Assembly: GCA_947478535.1 (NCBI GenBank)
Contig: CANJXD010000286.1
Location: 1-7,418, forward strand
Reading direction: 5' to 3'
Length of the DNA stretch: 7,418 nt
Origin: Acetobacteraceae bacterium
GTDB taxonomy: Bacteria; Pseudomonadota; Alphaproteobacteria; Acetobacterales; Acetobacteraceae
Shown here: one piece after another, positions 1-5,975 of the stretch
Layout: each line of letters opens with the position of its first letter
Numbering within the stretch: position 1 is the first letter of the stretch
Program-made: the position numbers and the translations under genes
Notes under the pieces: model-generated
Told to the model about the DNA's origin: nothing
Database searches by the model: none
The model's input: the letters and a program-made list of their open reading frames with translations, nothing else

Positions 1-457
1 CTACACAACCCAAACCACGCTTTCCGTTGATGATACGGCGGAAATCATCAGCATCCTGCAACGGCGCTTTCCGGATATTCGCGGCCCCGCCAAGGAAGAT
101 ATCTGCTACGCCACCACCAATCGCCAGGCGGCGGTGAAGGCCATCGCGGCACGGGGGGCGGAACTCGTCATCGTCGTCGGCGCGCCGAACAGCAGCAATT
201 CCGTCCGCCTCGCCGAAGTGGCCCGCCGCGCCGGCGCGGCGCGCTCCTTCCTCGTGCAGCGCGGCGCGGGTCTGGATCCCGCCATGGCCGATGGCTGCAC
301 CACCATCGGGCTGACCGCCGGCGCCAGCGCGCCTGAAGTGCTGGTGGATGAAGTGCTGGCGAAGCTCGCCACCCGCTTCACGCTGGAGGTGGAGGAAGTG
401 GTCGTGGCGGAGGAAAAAATCGTCTTCCGCCTTCCCGCCGGCCTCGTGGCGGACTAG
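1..457 (+). CDS. ispH: 4-hydroxy-3-methylbut-2-enyl diphosphate reductase, C-terminal part (5' end outside window)
   Basis: IspH (LytB) is the [4Fe-4S] enzyme of the last MEP-pathway step; it reduces HMBPP to IPP and DMAPP in the cytoplasm. The reading frame begins at base 2 and 151 residues are visible. They start inside the conserved QTTLSVDDT segment, whose first Thr corresponds to active-site Thr167 of E. coli IspH. DICYATTNRQ follows and carries the third cluster cysteine (residue 35 of the visible part, bases 104-106, E. coli Cys197). Next come NSSNS (64-66, substrate-binding Ser/Asn) and TAGASAPE (Ser109, E. coli Ser269). The C-terminus, ending in FRLPAGLVAD, is slightly shorter than the E. 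coli one. The first two cluster cysteines lie upstream, outside the window. thrB begins 10 bases after the stop, so the two genes are probably co-transcribed. The motif match to E. coli IspH is nearly continuous, so identification is secure. Confidence 0.97.
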   Translation, partial: YTTQTTLSVDDTAEIISILQRRFPDIRGPAKEDICYATTNRQAAVKAIAARGAELVIVVGAPNSSNSVRLAEVARRAGAARSFLVQRGAGLDPAMADGCTTIGLTAGASAPEVLVDEVLAKLATRFTLEVEEVVVAEEKIVFRLPAGLVAD

Positions 458-467
458 GTCCGGCGGC

Positions 468-1448
468 ATGGCTGTCTATACCGAGGTTTCCGACGAGGCG
501 CTGCGCGCCTTCCTGGCGGACTATGCAATCGGCGGCCTGCTGGCCTTTCGTGGCATCGCGGAAGGCGTGGAGAATTCGAACTACGCGCTGCGGACGGAAC
601 AGGGCGATTTCGTCCTGACGCTCTACGAAAAGCGGGTTGACCCGACGGAACTGCCCTACTTCCTCGGCCTGATGGAACACCTGGCCGCGCGCGGGCTGGC
701 CTGCCCCACCCCGGTGCGCGGGCTGGATGGGGAAGCGCTGCACGAACTCGCCGGGCGCCCCGCCGCCATCTGCACCTTCCTCGAAGGCGTCTGGCCGCGC
801 CGCATCCGGCCCGACCACCTGGCGCCGCTCGGGCAGGCCCTCGCGCGGCTGCACGCCGCGAGTGGCGATTTCCACGGCCACCGCCCCAACGCCCTGGGCC
901 CGCACGGCTGGGCGCCGCTGCTGGAAGGATGCCGCGCCCGGGGGGATGAGGTGCTGCCCGGCTTGGTCGCTGAACTTGATGACAAACTGGAAAAAATCCT
1001 CGCGGCCTGGCCGGAAGCAGGACCCCTGCCGGTCGGCCAGATCCACGCCGATCTGTTCCCGGACAATGCCTTCTTCCTGCCGGATTCCGCGGGAAAGCCC
1101 CGGGTGTCCGGCATCATCGACTTCTACTTCGCCTGCACGGACCTGCTCGCCTATGACATTGCCGTCTGCCTCAACGCCTGGTGCTTCGAGCCCGATGGCA
1201 TGTTCAACGTGACCAAGGCGCGCGCCCTGCTGCTGGCCTATGAAACCGTGCGCCCGCTGTCGGTGGCGGAGCGTGAGGCCCTGCCGGTGTTGTGCCGGGG
1301 GGCGGCGATCCGCTTCCTGCTGACGCGGCTGTTCGACTGGACCCATACGCCGGCGGATGCGCTGGTGACCCGGAAAGACCCCTTGGAATACCTTCGCAAG
1401 CTGCGCTTCTTCGCCCAGGCCGAAACCGCCAGCGCGCTGGGTCTGTGA
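468..1448 (+). CDS. thrB: homoserine kinase, APH-like (ThrB type II) family
   Basis: This is a 326-residue cytoplasmic kinase that phosphorylates L-homoserine to O-phospho-homoserine in threonine synthesis. It belongs to the aminoglycoside-phosphotransferase/choline-kinase fold found in many alphaproteobacteria, not the GHMP-fold ThrB of E. coli. The N-lobe has [13 protein letters not shown] (29-41) and VLTLYEKR (49-56), with Lys55 a candidate nucleotide-binding lysine. The catalytic loop is [10 protein letters not shown] (191-200; His193, Asp195, Asn200). The metal-binding aspartate is Asp218 in [11 protein letters not shown]. The length is typical of the family. I chose ATG 468 because [16 protein letters not shown] is the usual family start. 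The frame stays open back to 348, but that part overlaps ispH. Only a weak AGG (456-458) precedes the start. The stop overlaps the rnhA start by one base (TGATG). The fold also covers other small-molecule kinases, but the motifs and the ispH-thrB-rnhA order favour homoserine kinase. Confidence 0.95.
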   Translation: MAVYTEVSDEALRAFLADYAIGGLLAFRGIAEGVENSNYALRTEQGDFVLTLYEKRVDPTELPYFLGLMEHLAARGLACPTPVRGLDGEALHELAGRPAAICTFLEGVWPRRIRPDHLAPLGQALARLHAASGDFHGHRPNALGPHGWAPLLEGCRARGDEVLPGLVAELDDKLEKILAAWPEAGPLPVGQIHADLFPDNAFFLPDSAGKPRVSGIIDFYFACTDLLAYDIAVCLNAWCFEPDGMFNVTKARALLLAYETVRPLSVAEREALPVLCRGAAIRFLLTRLFDWTHTPADALVTRKDPLEYLRKLRFFAQAETASALGL

Positions 1449-1903
1449 TGCCGTCCGACACCGATCCCCGCCCGCAGGTGGAAATCTGGACCGATGGCGG
1501 CTGCAAGCCGAACCCCGGGCCCGGCGGCTGGGCCGCGATCCTGAAATTCGGCGACATGGAAAAGGAACTGACCGGCGCCGACGCCGCGACGACCAACAAC
1601 CGCATGGAACTCACCGCCGCCTGCGCGGCGCTGGAAGCCCTGAAGCGCCCCTGCCGCGTCGTCGTGCATACCGACAGCGAGTATGTCCGCAATGGCATGG
1701 AACGCTGGATCAAGGGCTGGGTGCGGAACAACTGGAAGAACGCCGCCAAGGAACCGGTGGCGAATTATCCGCTGTGGCAACGCCTGCTGGAAGCCGCCAA
1801 GCCGCATGACGTGGAATGGAAATGGGTGCGCGGCCATTCCGGCAACCCGATGAACGAACGCGCCGATGTGCTGGCGACGCAGGCGCGCCAGGGGCTGGGG
1901 TAG
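1448..1903 (+). CDS. rnhA: ribonuclease HI
   Basis: RNase HI cleaves the RNA strand of RNA-DNA hybrids (R-loops, Okazaki primers) with divalent metal. The protein has 151 residues, close to the 155 of E. coli RNase HI. All catalytic residues are visible: Asp16 ([15 protein letters not shown]), Glu54 ([11 protein letters not shown]), Asp76 (VVHTDSEYV), His130 ([15 protein letters not shown]) and Asp140. The basic handle region [18 protein letters not shown] (87-104) is present, so this is the bacterial type with the basic protrusion. The start is ATG 1448, inside the thrB stop (TGATG). The frame is open further upstream, but family proteins begin only a few residues before the QVEIWTDGG strand. 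No strong Shine-Dalgarno is seen, so translation is probably coupled to thrB. The last codons (GGG CTG GGG TAG) form part of the G-tract array at 1891-1917, and two further in-frame stops follow at 1907 and 1919. Confidence 0.97.
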   Translation: MPSDTDPRPQVEIWTDGGCKPNPGPGGWAAILKFGDMEKELTGADAATTNNRMELTAACAALEALKRPCRVVVHTDSEYVRNGMERWIKGWVRNNWKNAAKEPVANYPLWQRLLEAAKPHDVEWKWVRGHSGNPMNERADVLATQARQGLG

Positions 1904-1917
1904 GGGTAGGGGTTGGG
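1891..1917 (+). other. G-quadruplex motif / hexameric G-tract repeat across the rnhA stop codon
   Basis: Five G-tracts occur at a strict six-base period: 1891-1894, 1897-1900, 1903-1906, 1909-1912 (four Gs each) and 1915-1917 (three Gs). The spacers are CT, TA, TA and TT. Four tracts of four Gs with two-base loops meet and exceed the usual definition of an intramolecular quadruplex motif. The Gs are on the coding strand, so both the non-template DNA and the rnhA mRNA could fold. The unit resembles GGGGTA/GGGGTT microsatellite repeats, so slippage could have produced it. The sequence motif is certain; whether it folds or acts in the cell is not shown. Confidence 0.6.
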
Positions 1918-1928
1918 ATAAGCCCAAC
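1912..1928 (+). other. short stem-loop after rnhA
   Basis: A perfect 6-bp inverted repeat, GTTGGG-ATAAG-CCCAAC, begins 8 bases after the rnhA stop codon. Its left arm is made of the last two G-tracts of the quadruplex motif, so the two structures could compete. No T-tract follows (the next bases are GCGGGAATG), so it is not a standard intrinsic terminator. At best it could mark the 3' end of the ispH-thrB-rnhA message or cause a pause. Confidence 0.3.
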
Positions 1929-1963
1929 GCGGGAATGCGTCTGGACGAAGGCCGCCGCCCGGT

Positions 1964-1979
1964 CGATGCTGCGGCATCG
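1964..1979. promoter_or_regulatory. dyad upstream of the transporter operon (candidate operator or leader hairpin)
   Basis: CGATGC-TGCG-GCATCG is a perfect 6-bp inverted repeat around a four-base centre. It ends 23 bases before the binding-protein ATG at 2003. Its position suits either a repressor half-site pair or a small hairpin in the 5' leader. No regulator gene is visible in the window and I find no convincing -35/-10 pair between 1904 and 2002, so the function is a guess from position alone. Confidence 0.25.
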
Positions 1980-1992
1980 CGTTTGAACGATT

Positions 1993-1997
1993 GGGGG
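1993..1997 (+). promoter_or_regulatory. ribosome binding site of the binding-protein gene
   Basis: GGGGG lies five bases before ATG 2003, a suitable spacing for a Shine-Dalgarno-like element. It supports ATG 2003 over the in-frame TTG at 1991: if TTG were the start, this G-run would fall inside the coding region. Confidence 0.45.
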
Positions 1998-2002
1998 CTT
2001 GC

Positions 2003-3229
2003 ATGTCCGGCATCACCATCTCCCGCCGCGCGGCGCTTGTCGCGGGTGGCGGTATCGCTTCGGCATCGCTGATCGGCCAGCGGGGTGCGCATGCCCAGGG
2101 CGCGCCGATCAAGATCGGCGAACTCAATTCCTACGCCCGCATGGCGGCCTTCTCCGTGCCCTACCGCAACGCCATGCAGCTGGCGGCGGATACCATCAAC
2201 CGCGCCGGTGGCGTCATGGGCGGGCGGCCGCTCGAATTCATCTTCCGTGACGATGGCTCCGCCCCCGGCGATGCCGTGCGCGTGGCGGAGGATCTGCTGA
2301 CGCGCGAAGGCTGCGCCTTCATCGCCGGCACCTTCCTGTCCAATGTCGGCCTCGCCGTCGCGGACCTCGCCAATCAGCGCAAGAAGCTGTTCGTGGCGAC
2401 GGAGCCGCTGACGGACGCCATCACCATGGCGCAGGGCAACCGATACACCTTCCGCATCCGGCCCAGCACCTACATGCAGACGCGCATGCTGGTGGAAGCG
2501 GCGCGGGGCAAGACGCAGAAGCGCTGGGCGATCGTCGCGCCGAATTACGAATACGGCCAATCCGCCGCCGCCAACTTCAAGCGGCTGATCGCCTCCGCCA
2601 TCCCGGGCGCCGAGATCGTGGCGGAACAATACCCCGCCCTCGGCCGCGTCGATGCCGGCGCCACCGTGGGCGCGCTCGCGCAGGCGCGGCCGGATGCGAT
2701 CTTCAACGTGCTGTTCGGGACCGACCTGACGGCCTTCGTGCGTGAGGGCAATACCCGCGGCCTGTTCGAGCGCCGCTTCGTGCTCAGCCTGCTGAGCGGG
2801 GAGCCCGAATACATGCTGCCGCTCGGCGATGAATGCCCGGAAGGGTGGATCGTCACCGGCTATCCCTGGGAACAGATCGACGCGCCCGTCCACAAGGCCG
2901 CGATCGACGCCTATCGCGCCCGCTTCAACGATACGCCGCGCAAGGGCAGCCTGCTCGGCTACGTCACCGTGCAGATGCTCGCCGCCCTGCTGAACAAGGC
3001 CAACAGCACGGAGACGGAGGCGCTGGTGGACGCCTTCAAGGATCTGCGGACCGATACCATCGTCGGCCCCGTGACGATGCGCGGCATCGACCAGCAGAGC
3101 ACCCTGGGCACCTGGGTGGGGGAGACGGTGCTGCGCGGCCGCGCCGGCGCCATGCGCAACATCCGCTACGCCGACGGCGCCGACTTCATGTTCCCCGAGG
3201 ATGAGGTCCGCGCCGCCCGGCGCGCTTGA
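2003..3229 (+). CDS. periplasmic substrate-binding protein of a branched-chain-amino-acid-type ABC importer
   Basis: This 408-residue protein belongs to the Leu/Ile/Val-binding-protein-like (Peripla_BP_6) family and would deliver substrate to the fused permease encoded next. The N-terminus reads MSGITISRRAALVAGG and continues to GAHA|QG, with likely cleavage after Ala31. Paired arginines at 8-9 before a mild hydrophobic stretch suggest a twin-arginine (Tat) signal, although the motif SRRAAL lacks the classical Phe. The mature part opens with IKIGELNSYARMAAF, followed by NAMQLAADTINRAGGVMGGRPLEFIFRD-type sequence (57-83), the usual first lobe. VAPNYEYGQSAAANF (178-192) is the typical second-lobe helix entry. 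Family members bind amino acids, amides, urea or aromatic acids, so ligand specificity cannot be read here. ATG 2003 is preferred over TTG 1991 because of the G-run at 1993-1997. A structured 119-base gap separates it from the permease gene. Confidence 0.93.
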   Translation: MSGITISRRAALVAGGGIASASLIGQRGAHAQGAPIKIGELNSYARMAAFSVPYRNAMQLAADTINRAGGVMGGRPLEFIFRDDGSAPGDAVRVAEDLLTREGCAFIAGTFLSNVGLAVADLANQRKKLFVATEPLTDAITMAQGNRYTFRIRPSTYMQTRMLVEAARGKTQKRWAIVAPNYEYGQSAAANFKRLIASAIPGAEIVAEQYPALGRVDAGATVGALAQARPDAIFNVLFGTDLTAFVREGNTRGLFERRFVLSLLSGEPEYMLPLGDECPEGWIVTGYPWEQIDAPVHKAAIDAYRARFNDTPRKGSLLGYVTVQMLAALLNKANSTETEALVDAFKDLRTDTIVGPVTMRGIDQQSTLGTWVGETVLRGRAGAMRNIRYADGADFMFPEDEVRAARRA

Positions 3230-3348
3230 TGGATGCCCCGCGGCGCCGGGCGCGCGCATCCGCACGCCTGGCTCGCCGGATATCCGGCGGCCGCCATCCG
3301 GCGGCTCGGCCAGTGTCCCTGGCCGGCTGTTCGTTGCGAGTGAGGTAG
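3229..3348 (+). CDS. candidate 39-codon bridging small ORF (doubtful)
   Basis: An ATG at 3229 overlaps the binding-protein stop by one base (TGATG), the same arrangement as thrB/rnhA. The frame runs 39 codons to a TAG at 3346-3348 that directly abuts the permease ATG at 3349. The product starts MDAPRRRARASARLARR and is very basic (11 Arg in 39 residues, one acidic residue), with no recognisable domain. Against it being a real gene: ten of 39 codons end in A or T, including ATA, CGA and AGG, which is looser than the strongly GC3-biased neighbours. The same bases also form three inverted repeats, and there is no clear Shine-Dalgarno. It could instead act only as a ribosome path coupling the two genes, or be chance. 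Confidence 0.18.
   Translation: MDAPRRRARASARLARRISGGRHPAARPVSLAGCSLRVR
3274..3325 (+). repeat. three adjacent inverted repeats between the binding-protein and permease genes
   Basis: Three stem-loop elements lie almost end to end. 3274-3289 is a perfect 16-base palindrome, CGCCGGATATCCGGCG. 3290-3305 is GCCGCC-ATCC-GGCGGC. 3307-3325 is CGGCCAG-TGTCC-CTGGCCG. In the mRNA these would form a compact stack just after the binding-protein stop. Hairpins at this position in binding-protein transporter operons (the REP elements of E. coli malE-malF are the known example) protect the upstream message from 3' exonucleases, so that far more binding protein than permease is made. Such a role here is inferred from position. 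No T-tract follows, so this is not a standard terminator. Confidence 0.5.
3282..3305 (+). repeat. 10-base direct repeat within the hairpin array
   Basis: ATCCGGCGGC occurs at 3282-3291 and again at 3296-3305. CGCCGGAT at 3274-3281 is complementary to the first eight bases of both copies. It can therefore fold on the nearer copy (6-bp stem with an ATAT loop) or pair over eight bases with the farther copy across a 14-base loop, giving mutually exclusive RNA folds. Confidence 0.5.
3342..3345 (+). promoter_or_regulatory. ribosome binding site of the permease gene
   Basis: GAGG ends three bases before ATG 3349, closer than the usual five to nine bases. It may be a modest site, consistent with lower translation of the permease than of the binding protein. 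The hairpin at 3307-3325 does not cover it. Confidence 0.35.
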
Positions 3349-5196
3349 ATGGATTTCGGCTTCCTGCTGGTCCAGTCCCTGTCGGGGCTGGCCAGCGCCT
3401 CCGCGTTGTTCATCATCGCCTCGGGGCTCACGCTCGTCTTCGGCGTGACGCGCATCGTCAATTTCGCGCATGGCAGCTTCTACATGCTTGGCGCCTATAT
3501 CGCCGTGACGGTGGTGCCATGGCTGCTGGAATTCGACCGTTCGCCAGCCTTGTTCTTCGCCGGCGTGCTGATCTCCGCCATCGCGGTCGGGTTGCTCGGC
3601 GTGGCGATGGAAGTGCTTCTGTTGCGCCGGCTCTACAAGGTGCCGGAGCTGTTTCAACTGCTGGCCACCTTCGGCGTCGTGCTGATGGTGCAGGATGCGG
3701 TGCTGAAGATCTGGGGGCCCGTCGATATCCCCGGCCCCCGCGCGCCCGGGCTGCGGCATGGCGTGGAGATTCTCGGCCAGCGTTTTCCCGCCTATGAGTT
3801 GTTCCTGATCTGCGTCGGCCCTGCCGTGCTCGGCCTGCTGTGGCTGCTGATGCATCGCACGCGCTTCGGCATCCTGATCCGCGCCGCGACAAGGGACAGG
3901 GAGATGGTGGGCGCGCTCGGCGTCAACCAGGCGATGCTGTTCACCGGCACGCTGTTCCTCGGCGCGGCGCTGGCCGGGCTTGGCGGCGCCTTGCAGATCC
4001 CCCGCATTTCGGCCTCCGGGCAGATGGACCTCTCCATCATCACGGAGGCCTTCGTCGTCACCGTCATCGGCGGCATGGGCAGCGTGCCCGGCGCTTTCCT
4101 CGCCGCCGTGCTGATCGGCCAGTTGCAGGCCTTCGGCGTGCTGATCTTCCCGAAGATCACGCTGGTGCTGGTGTTCCTGCTGATGGCGGTGGTGCTGGTG
4201 GTGAAGCCCTGGGGCCTGCTTGGCCGCCCCGAAACCGCCGCTGGCCGCGCCACGCTGCCGGAAGGCATCCTCGACCCCCGCCGCTTCGCGAAGGCCGAAC
4301 TCGCGCTGCTGGCACTCGCCATCGGCGCGATGCTCGCCCTGCCCGTCTTCGGGGATGCGTATGCCGTGAAGGTGGCGACGGAGGTGCTGGTGTTTGCACT
4401 GGCCGCCTTTTCGCTGAATTTCCTGGTCGGCAATGGCGGCATCGTCAGCTTCGGCCACGCCGCCTATTTCGGCCTCGGCGCTTATGCCGCTGGGCTGCTG
4501 GTGACGAAGGGCGGCTTCCCGATGGAACCGGCGCTGCTCGCCGCCCCCATCGCGGGCGGCGCCTTCGCCGCGCTGTTCGGCTTTTTCGTCGTCCGCCTCA
4601 CCGGCATCTACCTCGCCATGCTCACCCTCGCCTTCGCGCAGATCGCCTATGCCGTCTGCTTCCAGTGGGTCGAGGTGACGGGCGGCGACAATGGCGTGGT
4701 CGGCGTCTGGCCCAGCGCCTGGGCGGCCGGGCGCACCACCTACCACTACCTCGTCGCCGTGCTCGCCATCGGCGGCATCCTGGCGCTGCGCCACGTCATC
4801 TACGCCCCCTTCGGCGCGACGCTCCGCGCGGCGCGGGACAGTGAGCAACGCGCGGATGCCATCGGCATCGATGTCCGCACCCATCGCTGGCTCGCCTTCA
4901 TCCTGGCTGGTGCCGCGGCGGGGCTGGCGGGCGGGCTCTACGCCTTCTCGAAGGGCTCCATCGACCCGACCCTGCTCGCCATTCCCCTCTCCGTCGATTT
5001 CCTGGCGATGCTGCTGCTGGGGGGCATGCAGACGGTGATGGGCGCGGTCGCGGGGGCGGCGGCCTTCCACGCGATCAAGGACATCTTCATGCCCCTGACC
5101 GATAGCTGGCGCTTCTTCCTCGGCGCCTCGATCATCGGCCTGGTGCTGATCTTCCCGCGCGGCCTCGGCGGCGCCTATGGGACGTGGCGGGCATGA
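3349..5196 (+). CDS. fused LivH-LivM-type ABC importer permease
   Basis: This 615-residue inner-membrane protein joins both permease subunits of a branched-chain-amino-acid-type importer in one chain. Residues 1 to about 293 are LivH-like: the start MDFGFLLVQSLSGLASA, then SGLTLVFGVTRIVNFAHGSFYMLGAY (25-50), the ATPase-coupling loop RAATRDREMVGALGVN (178-193) and VIGGMGSVPGAFLAA (239-253). A linker of about 20 residues (roughly 294-315) follows. Residues 316-615 are LivM-like: NGGIVSFGHAAYFGLGAYA (362-380), LTGIYLAMLTLAFAQIAY (417-434) and a second coupling loop, RAARDSEQRADAIGID (493-508). Each half has multiple hydrophobic spans. E. coli uses separate livH and livM genes; fused forms occur elsewhere in Proteobacteria. 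One chain therefore supplies both transmembrane halves and both ATPase docking sites. The ATG fits the LivH family start. The 3' end overlaps livG by four bases (ATGA). Confidence 0.95.
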   Translation: MDFGFLLVQSLSGLASASALFIIASGLTLVFGVTRIVNFAHGSFYMLGAYIAVTVVPWLLEFDRSPALFFAGVLISAIAVGLLGVAMEVLLLRRLYKVPELFQLLATFGVVLMVQDAVLKIWGPVDIPGPRAPGLRHGVEILGQRFPAYELFLICVGPAVLGLLWLLMHRTRFGILIRAATRDREMVGALGVNQAMLFTGTLFLGAALAGLGGALQIPRISASGQMDLSIITEAFVVTVIGGMGSVPGAFLAAVLIGQLQAFGVLIFPKITLVLVFLLMAVVLVVKPWGLLGRPETAAGRATLPEGILDPRRFAKAELALLALAIGAMLALPVFGDAYAVKVATEVLVFALAAFSLNFLVGNGGIVSFGHAAYFGLGAYAAGLLVTKGGFPMEPALLAAPIAGGAFAALFGFFVVRLTGIYLAMLTLAFAQIAYAVCFQWVEVTGGDNGVVGVWPSAWAAGRTTYHYLVAVLAIGGILALRHVIYAPFGATLRAARDSEQRADAIGIDVRTHRWLAFILAGAAAGLAGGLYAFSKGSIDPTLLAIPLSVDFLAMLLLGGMQTVMGAVAGAAAFHAIKDIFMPLTDSWRFFLGASIIGLVLIFPRGLGGAYGTWRA

Positions 5197-5975
5197 CGCT
5201 GCTTTCGGTCGATCGCCTCTGCAAATCCTTCGGCGGCGTCGTCGCGGCGCGCGATGTCACCTTCTCGCTCGCGGCGGGCGAAATGCTGGCGATCATCGGC
5301 CCCAACGGCGCCGGCAAATCCACCACCTTCAACATGGTGGGCGGCCAGCTTCGCCCCGATAGCGGCCGCGTGGCGCTCGCCGGGCAGGACATCACGGGCA
5401 AGCCCCCGCGGGAGGTCTGCAAGCTCGCCGTCGGGCGCACCTTCCAGGTCGCGCAGACCTTCCTGTCGATGTCGGTCGCCGGCAATGTCCAGATGGCGCT
5501 GATCGCTCATCACGGCCGCACGCGGGATGTGCTGGCCCGCGCTAGTGACCTGTATCGCGAGGAAGCGCTCGCCCTGCTCGACCGCGTCGGCATGCGGGCG
5601 GAGGCGGATCGCCCGATCGGGGAACTCGCCTATGGCGATGTGAAGCGGGTGGAGCTTGCCATCGCGCTCGCCGCAGCACCGCGCCTGCTGCTGATGGATG
5701 AACCCACCGCCGGCATGGCGCCGCGCGAACGCACCGCGCTGATGCAGCTCACCGCCGGCATCGCGCGGGATGGCGGGATCGGCGTGCTGTTCACGGAACA
5801 TGACATGGATGCCGTCTTCGCCCATGCCGACCGCATCCTCGTCCTCGTGCGGGGCGAGGTGATCGCCGAAGGCACGCCGGAGGCGGTGCGCGCCAACCCC
5901 GATGTGCAGCGCGTCTATCTCGGCACCACCGGGCACAAGGCCGCCCTGAGGGCAAGGCGCGCCGCGCATGGCTGA
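5193..5975 (+). CDS. livG: ABC importer ATP-binding protein, LivG type
   Basis: This 260-residue cytoplasmic ATPase docks on the fused permease, as a presumed heterodimer with LivF. It has Walker A GPNGAGKST (36-44), Q-loop Gln85 (GRTFQ), Walker B LLLMDEP with catalytic Glu170, and an H-loop His203 (TEHDM). The signature region is LAYGDVKRVELAIALA (145-160) rather than LSGGQ; LivG proteins characteristically have LAYG there. The C-terminal NPDVQRVYLG (235-244) is a LivG hallmark. After it comes a short basic tail (KAALRARRAAHG) that overlaps the livF start. I chose ATG 5193 because it forms an ATGA overlap with the permease stop and gives the family start MTLLSVDRLCKSFGG. An in-frame GTG at 5184 would add only three residues. 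The branched-chain amino acid name reflects family only; the transported compound is unknown. Confidence 0.94.
   Translation: MTLLSVDRLCKSFGGVVAARDVTFSLAAGEMLAIIGPNGAGKSTTFNMVGGQLRPDSGRVALAGQDITGKPPREVCKLAVGRTFQVAQTFLSMSVAGNVQMALIAHHGRTRDVLARASDLYREEALALLDRVGMRAEADRPIGELAYGDVKRVELAIALAAAPRLLLMDEPTAGMAPRERTALMQLTAGIARDGGIGVLFTEHDMDAVFAHADRILVLVRGEVIAEGTPEAVRANPDVQRVYLGTTGHKAALRARRAAHG

Noticed and set aside
348..467. Upstream extension of thrB to an ATG at 348
   Set aside because: The extra residues overlap ispH and are Trp/Arg/Lys/Ser-rich nonsense; the family N-terminus begins at 468.
1912..1928. Intrinsic terminator after rnhA
   Set aside because: The stem is short (6 bp) and no T-tract follows.
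1991..2002. TTG start four codons upstream for the binding protein
   Set aside because: ATG 2003 has a G-rich ribosome site at proper spacing, and the extra MGAC adds nothing to the signal peptide.
1904..2002. Sigma-70-type promoter for the transporter operon
   Set aside because: No -35/-10 pair with acceptable spacing was found; TTGAAC at 1984-1989 is too close to the start codon.
1866..2072. Small plus-strand ORF covering the gap between rnhA and the binding-protein gene
   Set aside because: It starts inside rnhA and ends inside the binding-protein gene out of frame, with an Arg-rich low-complexity start produced by the G-tracts.
1238..3265. Long open frame (675 codons) on the minus strand opposite rnhA and the binding-protein gene
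   Set aside because: It is antisense to well-identified genes, has no recognisable domain, and arises because GC-rich codon bias removes stops from the opposite strand.
3274..3325. CRISPR-like array or terminator in the intra-operon gap
   Set aside because: The elements differ from each other and lack repeat-spacer order. There is no T-tract, and the downstream genes must be transcribed.
3840..4844. Plus-strand open frame in another phase inside the permease gene
   Set aside because: It is an Arg/Pro/Ala-rich shifted reading of the permease codons with no domain.
3166..5070. Long open frame (634 codons) on the minus strand opposite the permease gene
   Set aside because: Its predicted product is rich in His, Gln, Asp, Glu and Arg, the mirror image of hydrophobic permease codons, and resembles no family.
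5184..5192. GTG start three codons upstream for livG
   Set aside because: ATG 5193 gives the typical four-base ATGA overlap and the usual family start.
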